Origin: Podocnemis expansa
Lineage: Eukaryota > Chordata > Testudines > Podocnemididae
Reading direction: 5' to 3'
Assembly: GCA_007922195.1 (NCBI GenBank)
Contig: ML682122.1
Span: 923,197 to 987,196 of the forward strand
Length of the DNA: 64,000 bases
Below the pieces are notes generated by a model. It did no database searches and was not told the DNA's origin. It was given only the letters and a program-made list of their open reading frames with translations. Below, one piece after another: positions 22,600 through 32,949 of the stretch. Both the position numbers and the translations under genes were made by a program. Position 1 is the stretch's first letter; each line of letters starts with the position of its first letter.

Positions 22600-23087
22600 G
22601 AGCACTCACCAGCACATTCACCAGGCATGCAGCACAATGTCCCCTCATCCAGGGTGAGGGGACTTCCTTGTGGGTCCCCAGAAGGAGCTCCAGGCTGGCA
22701 CTGTCTGTTACCCTGAGCCCGAAGTAAGCTTCCCCCTGGATGAGTACCACATCCTCGTCCACTGAGCTCTTCTCCTGGTTGCTCAGAGGAATGAAGGGTG
22801 TGGGTGGGCTTGGTGCCAGACTCCAAGAAGCTGTACAGCTGGGTGTAATAGGGGCAAGTGTTGTTGCCTTCTCCCAAGTGCTGCATGGCCTCTTAGTCCC
22901 TGTGATAGCCCTGGCAGAGTACTTTGACTTTCACCCACAACTGCTGTGTGTCACAGGTGTGGTCCTTCTCTGCCTAGGCCTCAGAAATGAACCCATGGAC
23001 CTCCCAGTTCCTCTCTCTACCCTGGAGATGGGAATGTATGGCCAGATCTCCCCAAATGGCCAGGAGCTCCAGGAACTTCTGGTAGGT
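22600..23087 (-). pseudogene. Harbinger Myb/SANT-like protein, domain remnant
   Basis: The minus strand reads KFLELLAIWGDLAIHSHLQG, RERNWEVHGFISEA, stop, AEKDHTCDTQQLWVKVKVL, CQGYHRD, stop, EAMQHLGEGNNTCPYYTQLY. It aligns by eye with the intact domain at 54.0-54.3 kb (CLLSIWRRKDIL, SHRNWDIYADIATEM, HECTTKQLCSKIKAFRQ, TCPFYDELHAFLG). The Trp spacing and the C-x-Y/F-Y motif agree. Two in-frame stops mark it as a pseudogene. Myb/SANT-like proteins of Harbinger elements bind the termini and bring the transposase into the nucleus. Confidence 0.7.
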
Positions 23088-23339
23088 CCAGGATGGGGCT
23101 CACTGCATGGCCTGCCTGCCTGCCTCTGCACTCAGCCATTACTCCAGCACAGCCAGATTCCTGGCTCTGTCTTGGAGGGGGGACGGGGGCTGGGCTTTGC
23201 CCTGACCTATTGGCCGGGGCAGGCAGTTTGTGTTTGCTACGACGTGTCTCAGATAGCCAGGAGGCCCATTAAGTTGATTCAAATCAAATTCCAGGCTACA
23301 TTTGTCAAGTCTGTTTCCCCACTCTGGCACTCTGAGTGC

Positions 23340-24060
23340 AGAAGGTAGGGGCCTGAAACAGGCCTGAAAAGCCACTGGCCTTAAACCCTGCTCTTAAAAC
23401 TCTCCAAGGCCTCCAGTTCCTGGCCTTGGAGTGGTATCACTGCCACCACCCAAATGCAAAAAAACCTCTTGAAAAACCAGGAAGGCGCACTTGGGAATTC
23501 CTCCCTGTGAGGTACTTGCAATCACTTTTATTCCTCCTTCAGGAAAGTGACTGAACTCCAGCTGCAGTATGAGCTGGAACTGGAACAGAGTCCCCTTTAG
23601 TAGCTGCCCGTGCAGTCTGAGGTACATACACACAAACCTCTTGCCCTTCCAGGACACAGACCCAGAACTTATTTGAAAGGTAAAATCTTTAATTAAAAAG
23701 AACAGATAAACACAGAGAATTGCTTCTCTGGGATTTAACTTAGGTAGTTACAGGGTAGTGGGGAGGGAGTACACGTGCTCAGCACAGAGAAATCCAAAAA
23801 CAAACAAACAAAAAAAGAAAATACCCTGACCACATCTAAATAAACATTCCCTGTTCTACTCACGCCTGGTCAGTAACAAATTTAACTTGTCTTTGGTAAG
23901 GATGTTGCTGGATTCTTCCTCAGGCCCCTCTGACCTCCTCCTGATCCTTCCAGGAGGTCTGCTGCATCCAAACAGGAACAGGCAAGGCTGCTGTTTCAAT
24001 TAAAAAACCTGCATTTTGTTCCTATTGTCTGTACTGGGACTCACTGACCAGAGTGTTAAC
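23340..24060. other. Unassigned segment inside the unit B Harbinger element
   Basis: About 0.7 kb that lacks Harbinger-like coding or palindromic terminal words. It could be a separate insertion, but I find no clear ends. An AAACAAACAAACAAAAAAAG tract lies near 23800. Confidence 0.35.
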
Positions 24061-24471
24061 CCCTTCCTCCCCAAGGGTTACTACAACATTGACTTAAGTC
24101 GACTTAATAAAGTCAATTAATCATTAAGTTGACTTTAAAAGTGCGAGTTATTAAGTTGACTTAAGAAATTGCTCAAGTTGACTTAATATACTCTAAATAT
24201 AGCCTGGCAGTTCAAGTTGACTTAAGCCCCTAGTGTAGACATAGCCATTGTTGTGCATTATCCACCCAACCCCCCTCCCACTCTCAGAGATCTGAACAAT
24301 GTCTTCTCCTGACTCTTATGGCCAATCCTTTCATGTTTGCTGTTAGGATGAAGTTGGTTCTGGACTACTGTGTCAGTAAAAATGTGAATTAACATGAACT
24401 TAGAAGTCTTAGCTTAATCTTTTTAAGATGAAATGATGGTGAGAATAGGTAATTTATAAGTAGGTTACTGT

Positions 24472-24962
24472 GGCTATGTTTACACTACAATGCTCAGTTA
24501 AGCTGACTTAATAAGGTCTACTTAAAGTCAACTTTAAGTAGACCTTATTAAGACTTTACGTAGACCTTATCTTTAAAGTCGACTTTAATTAGATCTTATT
24601 AATTTGACTTAGTTAGGCCACATTGCATTAAGTTAACTTTATAAAGTGGACTTAAGTCAGGGGATGAATTTAAAGTTGACTTTAAATGGGTCCCCTGGCT
24701 TAAGTCAACTTTATAAAGTCAACTTAAATAGCCCACTGCACTAAGTCAACTTTATTAAGTTGACTTTAAAGGCCACATTCTGTTAAGTCAACTTAATAAA
24801 GTTGACAAGCCTTAAAGTTGATATTAAGGGCAGGAGTTATTATGTCAACTTAAGGAAGCCCTTAAGTTGACTTAATGAACATCAAATGTGGCCAGGGCTT
24901 TGCTTAAGTTGACTTAAGCCTCCATAAGTTAATTTAAGAACATAGTGTAAACATACTCAGCC
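24472..24962. mobile_element. Harbinger-type MITE with palindromic interior
   Basis: The left end GGCTATGTTTACACTACAATG then CTCAGTTAAGCTGACTTAA is related to the end at 20718. The right end, GTGTAAACATACTCAGCC, is an inverted copy with four extra bases. TGT flanks both sides (24469-24471, 24963-24965). The interior is almost wholly AAGTTGACTT-type words in both orientations. Confidence 0.75.
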
Positions 24963-25137
24963 TGTGTGGATCTCATTTCTTTCTATGACATTAGACAGAG
25001 TCCAGCTAGAACATCTGTGGATGTGAAAAGATGAGACACTTTCAAATCTATCCTTAGCTCTTGGATTTTTATAGAGAGACTAAATTCATCTTTATTATCA
25101 ACTAGTGTCAATGGGAAATATTATTAGATTAATAAAT

Positions 25138-27640
25138 TCCGGGCATTGATGGGCTGACCGTGGAGTTCTATCATGTGTTCTGGGACATCCTTGGCCCAGA
25201 CCATGCTATCGTCTGGGCCGAGTCTGAGGGAAGTGGGGAGCTCCCCCTCTCTTGCTGGCAGGCAGTGCTGGCCCTGCTGCCCAAGAAGGGGGACTTCTGC
25301 GACCTTCAGAAGTGGCATCCTGTCTCGCTCTTCAGCACAGACTACAAAATAGTAGACAAAGCCATCTCACTGCAGCTTGAGTCTGTGCTGCAGGACATGA
25401 TTCATCCCAACCAGACCTACACCATGCCGGGCCAGTTTATCTTTAGTAATTTGTACCTGGTCCAGGATCTTTTGGAGCTTGGGTGTAAGGACGGTCTGTC
25501 GTTCGCCCTCCTTGCCCTGGACCAGGAGAAAGCATTCAACAGGATGGACCACGGGTATCTCCTGGGCACTCTGTGGGTTTTCAGCTTCAGACCCCACTTC
25601 ATGGGCTTTCTCTGGGTGCTGCGTCCCCCCATGGAGTGCCTGATCAAGCTCAACTGGACCCTGACTGAACCAGTCAGCTTCGGGCAAGGAGTATGTCAAG
25701 GGTGTCCGCTGTCGGATCCGCTCTACAACCTGGCCACTGAGCCCTTCCTCTGTCTCCTCCGCCGGAGGTTGACGGGGCTGGTGCTCTGTGAGCCGGGGCT
25801 GAGACTGGTTCTGTCGGTGTATGCTGATGATGTGCTTCTCATGGTCCAGTACCCAGGCAACCTGATGTCGTTGGAGGCTTCCCTGGCTGTGTACTTGGCA
25901 GCCTCCTCTGCCAGGGTCAACTGGGTCAAAAGCTCTGGCCTGATGGTAGGGACCAGGTGGCTGGTGAACTCCCTCCCACCCGGGCTTCAAGCCATCTGGT
26001 GGAGCACAGATCCGCTACTCTATCTGGGCATTTACCTTTCTGCCACCCATCCCTCGCTGGATGAGAACTGGCATGATTTGCAGGGAAGGGTTGTTGGGCA
26101 GCTCCAGAAATGGACGGGACTGTTGCTGTGCCTCTCCCTTCGGGAAAGAGCACTGGTCATCAGTCAGCTCATCCTGTCCATGCTCTGGCACTGGCTCAAT
26201 ACCCTGGTCCCAACCCAGCATTCCTGGACAACCTCCAGAGGGCAATTCTGGAGTTCGTTTGGTCAGGACTGCACTGGGTCGCTGTAAGGACTTTTAGCCT
26301 TCCCTTGGAGGAGGGAGGGCAGGGCAGTGCTGTGTCCACAGCCAGGTCCATGCCTTCTGGCCCTGCAGAGACTCCTTTATGGTGCAGGTAGTCTGGAGTG
26401 GAGTCTTATGGCACTCATCTTCCTCTGCTGCCTCCGAAGGCTCTGATATGACTGGCAGCTTTTTTATTGCCATCCAAGGGGGCTTCTACGAGTCCTTTCT
26501 GAGCTGCCGGCCTTCTACCAGGACCTCCTCCAGACCTGGAGGCTCGTTTTGGCCTCCAAGACCGTTCTGACCACCAAGAGGGTAGACCTCCTTACAGAGC
26601 CCCTGCTACACAACCCCCATCTTCATGTGCAGGTGGCAGAGGCCCCCTCTATTGGCAGAATTTGGCCCTGGCAGACATCACTAGGGATGAGAGACCTACT
26701 GGACTATGCCCAGGGGGACTGGGTAAATCTCCTTATGCTGGGTCAGCACATGGGGCTCTCCACCCTTCACGCTCCTCGTCTCTTACTCCAGGAGGTGAAG
26801 GCAGCCTTGTCCCTCACTGCTCGGATGTACCTCCAACGGGTTCTGTGAGAGGCTTTTCCCTGCCCCCCCCAGTCCTGGCCCTCCATAACTTTTGATCGGG
26901 CCCCGGCCCAACAAGCCCCCCAGCCACGCCTGCCCGATGCACCCAGCTGGCTGCTAGACTTGCAGCCAGTCCCCTTCCAAATCGCAGCTCGAGACTGTCT
27001 GTACACGCTGGTGCTCCACACCATCCATTTCCTTCCCCTCATGTCCCGCCCAGACACCAAATGGTGGGACCTGATGCCACTCATGGAGGGTGAGGAACCC
27101 TGGTGAGCCAGCCTCTATTCCACCCTAACTCCATGGCCCGCCAGGGACATCAGTTGGGGGTTCCTTCACGGAGCTGTCAGCATGGGCATGTACTTGCCAT
27201 GATTCACCCAGTACCCTGACACCTGTCCCTTTTGTGGTATGAAGGAGACTGTGGCACACGCATACCTGGAATGTGCCAGGTTGCAGCCCCTTCTTCAGCT
27301 CCTCCGGAACCTCTTGTTGAGGTTCTGGCTGCATTTTCCTCCTCACTTGTTTATATATGCACTTCCCATTTGCAGCCCCACAAAGTTGTGGGACCTCCTC
27401 GTCAACCTCCTCCTAGCCCTCACGAAAACTGCCATCTGTAAGATGAGGGAGAGAAGGCTGGCTGAGGGGGGGTCTCTGTGAAGGTGGGGCATATTTCTGG
27501 TCCCTTGTTAGTTCACATGTCCGTGCAGAGTTCCTCTGGGCAGCATCCGCTGGCTCCCTCAACGCCTTCCAGGAGCAGTGGGCGCTGTCTGAGGTTCTGT
27601 GCTCCATGACCCCCTCAGAATCCCTAATTTTGAACCTTTG
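25138..27640 (+). pseudogene. Tx1-clade LINE ORF2 (reverse transcriptase), 5'-truncated and broken
   Basis: Reverse transcriptase remnant of a Tx1/L1-like non-LTR retrotransposon. It begins PGIDGLTVEFY at 25138. The longest frame (25160-26287) holds LPKKGDFCDLQKWHPVSLFS, ALLALDQEKAFNRMDHGYL, GVCQGCPLSDPLYNLATEPF and the catalytic YADD at 25820-25831. After 26287 the protein continues in other frames: LHWVAVRTFSLPLEEGGQG, LLDYAQGDWVNLLMLGQHMG, SRPDTKWWDLMPLMEGEEPW, and the C-terminal zinc-binding-like DTCPFCGMKETVAHAYLECA near 27218-27280. At least two frameshifts and several stops inactivate it. It is truncated at its 5' end and joins unit B DNA at 25137. Endonuclease and ORF1 are absent from this copy. 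Confidence 0.88.
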
Positions 27641-27739
27641 ACCTCACACCTGTCCCTGTTTTCTCATTAGTTGTCCCCCATACTCATTTGGATCTGGGTC
27701 CAGTGCCTCCTCCCCTTAGGCTGGGGGAGGGGTTTTAGC

Positions 27740-30700
27740 AGTGGGCGGGCTTGTGCCTGCCCACATCCCCGAATACTAATAGGTTTTCTCTCAGACTGAA
27801 GAAGAAGAAGGAGGAGGAGAAAGAGAAAGAAAGGACCTGGGCATGCTTCTGGACCTTCCTACTGCTATTCTCCCTCCTGGAACTGATTCTGCTGCTCTGG
27901 GCACAGCTGCTTCTGCTGCTGCCCCTGGGAGGTCCCACTCTTCCTGCTGCTGGCTTCTCTCTCTCCCAGCCCCCTTGCCTTGTGAGGAGTGGGAGGAGCT
28001 CCAGGAAAACCACCTCATCACCACCACCATCACTACTATCACCTCAGGAGAAGAGGATCCTTCCGGGAAGCCAGTCTCTACTGCCTCTGCTGCTGTCTAT
28101 TGCTTCAAACTGGTAACATCTCTGAGGGCAAGCAAATTGACTGTGTTCTTGCTGCTTGTGGCTGGGGGAGGACTCACAACCACCACCAGAGCTGTGGAGG
28201 GGCTGGTTTGTGGAGAAACTGAAGGACTTTACCATCTCTACACCACCCCTCTACCACCCCCCAGCCACCACCTGCCAGCCCTCAAGGCAGCAGCAGGGCT
28301 CCTTCACCATCTGGGACTCTCAAAATAGCAGAGACTCTTCAGCCTCCCAGGTGCAGCAACCCTCTTTCCCCCATCACCCAGTCCCCCCCACTTCCCAACC
28401 CAATTGGCTGGATGGCTCCCCCTGCCCTCTGTTCAGCCCACCAACTGGTTCAGTGCCTTCCCCACACTTCACACCTTCCTCAGACTTGGGACATTCCCCT
28501 TAGAGTACTTTTCTGCCCTCCCCAGCTCCTAAAGTTTGTTTTTTTCACCTTTCCTGCCCCCACCCTTCAGCTTCTATTGTCTCCCTGCCCCACCCTTGTT
28601 TTATGCAAGCCCTGCCTTTCCCTCTTCCCTTCCCTCAGTTGCCCTTCTTCTGCCCTACCACACCCTCCGCAGTGCCCACACCCCACCAGCTCTAGTGGGT
28701 CTGAGCATGTCCCTAATATTTTGTTATTGCCCCATTCACTGCACCCCCTGATGTCTCACTGATCCCACCCCACCCCAGTGCAGCCAGAGGAGATGGCCTG
28801 TTCCTGCTCAACACAAGTTAACTGTCTCTTTCTCCTGGGCACCATCCTCCCCTGCCTGCAGCCTAGTGGGGAGAAGTAGTCTGCCAGCCCCTCATTCCCT
28901 TCATAGCCCCTGCCTCCCCAAATGCCTGTCTCTTTTCCCCTACCCATGCTCACACCCTGCTACCGTGCTCCCCAGCCCTGCAATCTATCTGCGAGGAGTG
29001 GTTTTCCCCTGACCCTCACTCCTGGTCTTTGTCTACCCTCTCAGTCCCTGCCCACCCACCCTTCAGTGTCCCTTTTTGATCGTGCCTCCTATGGGGACAT
29101 GGAGACTTCCCTAGCTCCCCTGATCTCCTCCCTCAGCCTGCTCCCCCGTCTAACCCTGTGGATGCCCCTTTGTCCACTGCTACTGCCTCTACCATTGCTG
29201 GCATCCCCACAGGGCAGGCAGTGGCAGGCACAGGAGGGGCCTCCATCTCCACTGCTGCTGCGGCCTCCTCAGCCAGTTGTAAAAGCTGGTGAGCAAGGGT
29301 CATGCTGTTGCCATGGCCATGTCATCAGCCACAGCCCCCTTGTCTCCTGCCATTCCCTCCACCAGCTTTGGGGGAACCCCTGCCCCCAGAGCATAAGCCC
29401 AGGTAGCTGACACCCCTCTACCCACTGCTGTACCACCTGCCAGTGCCACCTCCTTGCATTCCACCTCGGGTGGCTAGAGCCCTTTCTCCACCTAGACCAA
29501 GAGAGATGGCATCTGTTGCCTTCTTGTAGCTGCCTCCTCACACGTGGAGACCTGAAAAGAGGGTGTTGGTGAGGGTGGTGGGGCCCTTAGCCTTCAAATT
29601 AGCCTCCAGGATGTATGGAAAGATCATCTTCTTCCTGGCATCAGAAGCCACTCTGCAGGAGGAAGTCAAAAAGGGACTGACGGTGAGGGGTGTCTATGTC
29701 CCAGTCGAGCCCCTGGAGGACCTGGGCATGTGGGTGGTGTTGACCTCTGTCCTGTCCTTCCTGCCTAATGCTGCCCTGTTTCCCCTGCTCTCCACCCTGA
29801 GGAAGCCAACTTCCACCATCAGCCCTCTCCCGTTGGGGTGCAAGGGCCCCGCCCTCCATCACATCTTGTCCTTCTGCTGGCAGGTGTAAATCCAACTACT
29901 GCCGGTGGGGGTGCATGATGGAGCGGTGCTTGAGGGGTCCTCTTTGGCACCCTATCAAGGGGCCCATTATTGTATTCTTTACTCCTCAGGGGAGGCTCAG
30001 TGTTTCCTCTGGTGGGTCGCAGGGATTATCTGGAGGGAACGTTCCCTCGCCCGGCATGGAGAGGAGGCAACTGGGTGCCCTGAGGTTGTGGTGGGCATCA
30101 GCCATACCATTGCCAGCAACCCTAGCCATCCAGGCACCAAAGTTGCTCCTCCTCCTCTTGCTCCTTCATCATCAGAATCTACAGAGGATAGAGAGGTAAC
30201 GGTGGCTAGTGGCAGCCAGGGAGAGGGCTCACGCCAGGGGGAGGGTTCCCATCCCCTTGCCATTCTGTCTTTGTCCCTTTCTACCCAGGCACCTTTGCCC
30301 TTGCAGCCTGATTCTGCCCCCTCCGGCCAGCCCTCTGCTGCTACCTTGGAGGGCTGGGTCATTGTCACGGGGAAGCGTGGCAAGTGCAGGAAGGCCCAGA
30401 CCCTCCCCACCACATCGGATGGTGAGGGCATCCCTCTGAAGGCATTGTGGGGAGCTGATGACAATGATGCTATTGATGGGCCTTCCACTGCACCCCCCCC
30501 CCCCAAAAAAAGAGGTCCAGTTGGAGGTTCTGGCCAAGGACGTGGAGGCTGTACTGCCTCTGTCTTGGAGGTTCTTTTAGATTCAGTCCCTGGCGAGGCT
30601 GATGATGAGGCTTCCCCCAGTCCTCTTGAGCCTGCCTCGCCACCCACAACTGAGGCAGGGGGCACTTAAGCCCCATCTTAATGGAGATCGAGGCCCTGGG

Positions 30701-30845
30701 TCTGACCACGGTTGCTGTGGGGGAAGACAACTATGTACCAGAGGGCCTCGATTTGGGTGGCGACCTGTCTTTGCCACTCCCTCTCTCCCTACAGGCCCAG
30801 TCCCTACCTGATCTCCCTGCCCTCATTCCAGAGATGCCCTTGGAA
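27740..30845 (+). mobile_element. Second Tx1-like LINE copy, 5' half
   Basis: Downstream of the first copy's 3' end, a GAAGAAGAAGGAGGAGG stretch (27798) opens about 1.8 kb of C-rich, Pro/Ser-rich sequence and then an ORF1-like frame. The head-to-tail order (3' half of one copy, 5' half of another) suggests two insertions or a deletion between tandem copies. No reverse transcriptase belongs to this copy within the window. A Penelope-like insertion cuts it at about 30846. Confidence 0.55.
29563..30669 (+). pseudogene. Tx1-like LINE ORF1 remnant
   Basis: One frame, interrupted only by TAA at 29887-29889 (after LSFCWQV), covers about 368 codons. Residues 1-108 include VRGVYVPVEPLEDLGMWVVL and SFLPNAALFPLLSTLRKP; the second part has YQGAHYCILYSSGEAQCFLW. 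ORF1 proteins of this clade bind RNA and usually carry a CCHC knuckle. Here the expected spacing shows C-FL-W, I for His and R for the last Cys, so the knuckle is destroyed. The C-terminal third is Pro/Ser/Gly-rich. The assignment comes from remembered family resemblance, so it is moderately sure. Confidence 0.6.
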
Positions 30846-30915
30846 TGTTTAAAAAATAAAACAAAAAACAAAAACAAGGAGTCTTGTGACACTTAAAGAC
30901 TAACAGATTTATTTC

Positions 30916-31143
30916 TCACATGAGCTTTTGTGGGCATTCTGTAGTTTTCTTTTTGGGCCTTTCCTGTAGTAGTTGACTGCAGGGTACCTGTCTGGCCCTG
31001 TCAATCTGTTTCTTTACTTCTCCAGGTGGGTACTGTAGTTTTATGAAAGATTGATAGAGATCCTGAAGATGTCTGTCTCTGTCTGAGGGATCAGAGCACA
31101 TGCGGTTATAGATAGATAGAATGTCACCACATACAACCCTCAA
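30916..31143 (-). pseudogene. Penelope-like polyprotein fragment, inverted
   Basis: A 75-codon frame on the minus strand: RVVCGDILSIYNRMCSDPSD, RDRHLQDLYQSFIKLQYPPG, EVKKQIDRARQVPCSQLLQE. It resembles the linker between reverse transcriptase and endonuclease of Penelope-like polyproteins, where D-R-D..HL and YPP..V..QI.RA are typical. It should lie just upstream of the endonuclease, which starts at 31146 on the other strand, so the two neighbouring protein parts are head-to-head. The first residue is not a start codon for a gene; it only marks the open frame. Confidence 0.6.
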
Positions 31144-31145
31144 GT

Positions 31146-31546
31146 CAGACCTCTACAACAGATCATTAAGGACCTCCAGCCTATTTTAAAAGATGACCCA
31201 TCACTCTCTCTAGCCTTGGGAGACAGACCTCTCCTCACCTACAGACAACCCCCAAACCTTAAACAGATACTCACCAGCAACTACAGACCTAACAACAGAA
31301 GCATTAGAGCAGGCACATATCCCTGCAACAAACCACACTGCCAACTCTGTCCACATATCTGCACAAAAGACACCATCATGAGACCTAATCAAGCCAGCTA
31401 CTCCATCACAGGGTCCTTCACCTGCTCATCCACTAATGTGATTTATGCCATCATGTGCTGTGAATGCCCCCATGCCTTATACATTGGACAAACAGGACAG
31501 ACCCTACGGGGAAGGCTTAATGATCCTAAAACTGATATCAGAAATC

Positions 31547-31592
<46 letters not shown>

Positions 31593-31764
31593 AGTTGCTG
31601 AGCACTTCCATCTTCCTAATCACGCCATTGATGACTTGTTAATGATGGTTGTCAAGAAAATCAATGGGACATCAAGACTTCAAAGAGAAACAGCTGAAAC
31701 TGAATTTATATGCAAATTAAGTTGTGCGAAAGCAGGGCTGAATCGGGACTATGGATTCTTTTAA
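31146..31764 (+). pseudogene. Penelope-like GIY-YIG endonuclease domain
   Basis: C-terminal part of a Penelope-like polyprotein, open from about 31146 to the stop at 31762-31764. In order: PLQQIIKDLQPILKDDPSLS, LLTYRQPPNLKQIL, a Cys/His cluster CNKPHCQLC, then the GIY-YIG nuclease with VIYAI (about 31438-31452) and YIGQTGQTLRGRL (from about 31480), and a tail VAEHFHLPNH ending in GLNRDYGFF. GIY-YIG nucleases nick target DNA to prime reverse transcription. Between IRNHN and PVAEHF about 16 His/Thr residues are encoded by an in-frame CA repeat, which probably replaced a conserved His-containing segment. No stop is seen, but reverse transcriptase is missing, so the element is non-autonomous. Confidence 0.85.
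31550..31591 (+). repeat. (CA)n microsatellite inside the endonuclease frame
   Basis: About twenty CA units, read as alternating His and Thr without breaking the reading frame. Confidence 0.95.
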
Positions 31765-32057
31765 CATTATAACAGGTAATTTGACGTCACCCTCCCTCTA
31801 TATGCTGTTTCTTAAAGTCTGAATCCTTACAAATGCTCTGATTTGCTGTTGCAGTATCCCATGTCTTACACTCCCCTGCATTTATTTTCATCCCATTCTG
31901 TAAGTTCTCCCTCTTCAAAGCATCTGACGATGTAGAATATTCTCCCACAAAAGCTCATGTGCTAAATAAATCTGTTAGTCTTTAAGCACCACAAGACTCC
32001 TTGCTTTTTTTTTTTTTTTTTTGCTTTACTAGACTAAAACAGCTGCCCCTTTGGAAC

Positions 32058-32504
32058 CCCAAAATGTTTTACCTGCCTGCCCATGATTGGCATTCCACCT
32101 ACGCGGCCATCAAGCCTCCCGAGGTGATGGCCAGTCCTGAGCAGCCAGGCACTGGGGTGTTAATCCTGGTGGAACAGGTCCCCCTCCTCCACCTGAGTCA
32201 TCCCCCTGGCTGACGCTGGGGCTATGGACTCCCAGCCTCATTTCACCTCCATGCCCAGCATCAGCAGGGATCTGCCCCCAATACCTTCCTAACAAGCCGT
32301 GTGCACGGTCGGCAGGAGCCGCACCCCAGTGGTTCAGCCACTGGGGCCCCAGCCCCTGGCCATACCCATATATTTGCCCCCCGATGCTGTCCCTGACCCT
32401 ATCCCTATGCCATTCCATGACACCCCCTCTACCAATACCATAGCCCCTTCTCCTGTTGCTGCCACCCCCACGCCTAGACTTCAAAGGAAGAGGGCTTGAA
32501 CCCC
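32058..32504. other. GC-rich interval, possibly the continuation of the Tx1-like copy
   Basis: C-rich sequence with a 66-codon open frame (32299-32499) of Pro-rich character. Composition matches the interrupted LINE to the left, but I cannot align it. Confidence 0.35.
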
Positions 32505-32949
32505 CTCTCTTGGATACACTCAATTTTCAGTTCATCCCCTCTCATCGTGTTCTGGGATCCTGAATCCAATTACTTGTTTTCCATGACTTCTGAGCAGATG
32601 GATAGAAGATTTAGCTTGAGCCTAAATTCAGATCTGAGGCTTATATTGCATGGCAGACCTAACCTTTGGGACAGTTTGAAAGGGTATTTATAAATTTAAA
32701 GATATAGATAGTGCCTACTGAGATTTTCAAAGGCACCTGAGGAAAGTTTAAGCATCTAGTCTATTTCCTACAGATTTAAGGGAGAATTAGGTGTCTATGA
32801 TATTTTGAAAACCCCATTAGGTGCCTACTTCTGTTTTTAGATACCTCTAGTCCTTTACAAGTATTCCCTGAAAAGTTTCAAAAGTGATTTACTTACTTGA
32901 TGTCCAGTTGAGCCATGGATTTAGGTGGAACTTATGTTTGTCCCAAAAC

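Larger units (their letters stand above)
20718..24246. mobile_element. PIF/Harbinger element, internally deleted
   Basis: The ends GGTTATGTCTACACTAG and CTAGTGTAGACATAGCC form an inverted repeat, flanked by ATT (20715-20717 and 24247-24249). Sub-terminal DNA is rich in AAGTTGACTTAA-type words. Inside are an N-terminal transposase remnant (plus strand) and a Myb-like gene remnant in two pieces (minus strand), in the same convergent order as the fuller element at 50.6 kb. Unit A continues uninterrupted across this point. Confidence 0.82.
15160..25137. repeat. OR duplication unit B (segmental duplication)
   Basis: This is paralogous to unit A from 3476 onward: 15160-16320 to 3476-4630, 16852-17775 to the OR, 18125-20530 to 6790-8870, and 24280-24470 to 8885-9060. 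The part 24963-25137 resembles 40300-40460 of unit C. Four later insertions interrupt it: a hAT MITE, a 3.5 kb Harbinger derivative, a second MITE, and a Tx1-like LINE at its right end. Confidence 0.75.
30846..32057 (+). mobile_element. Penelope-like element, 5'-truncated with inverted left part
   Basis: The right part (31146-32057) runs in sense order: endonuclease frame, 3' untranslated region, and the terminal sequence ending AGACTAAAACAGCTGCCCCTTTGGAACC. The left part (30846-31143) is inverted: it starts with the reversed terminal block (AAGGAGTCTTGTGACAC) and then encodes another piece of the same polyprotein on the minus strand. A T-run (32007-32024) sits inside the terminal block. It interrupts the Tx1-like copy. 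Confidence 0.82.

Noticed and set aside
22740..23348. 202-codon plus-strand open frame
   Set aside because: Antisense to the Myb/SANT-like remnant, which has recognisable domain motifs on the minus strand.
25367..25990. 207-codon minus-strand open frame
   Set aside because: Shadow of the LINE reverse transcriptase on the plus strand.
27843..28328. 161-codon frame rich in Thr, Leu and Pro
   Set aside because: Lies in the 5' part of the Tx1-like copy; low complexity, no domain, not supported as a separate gene.
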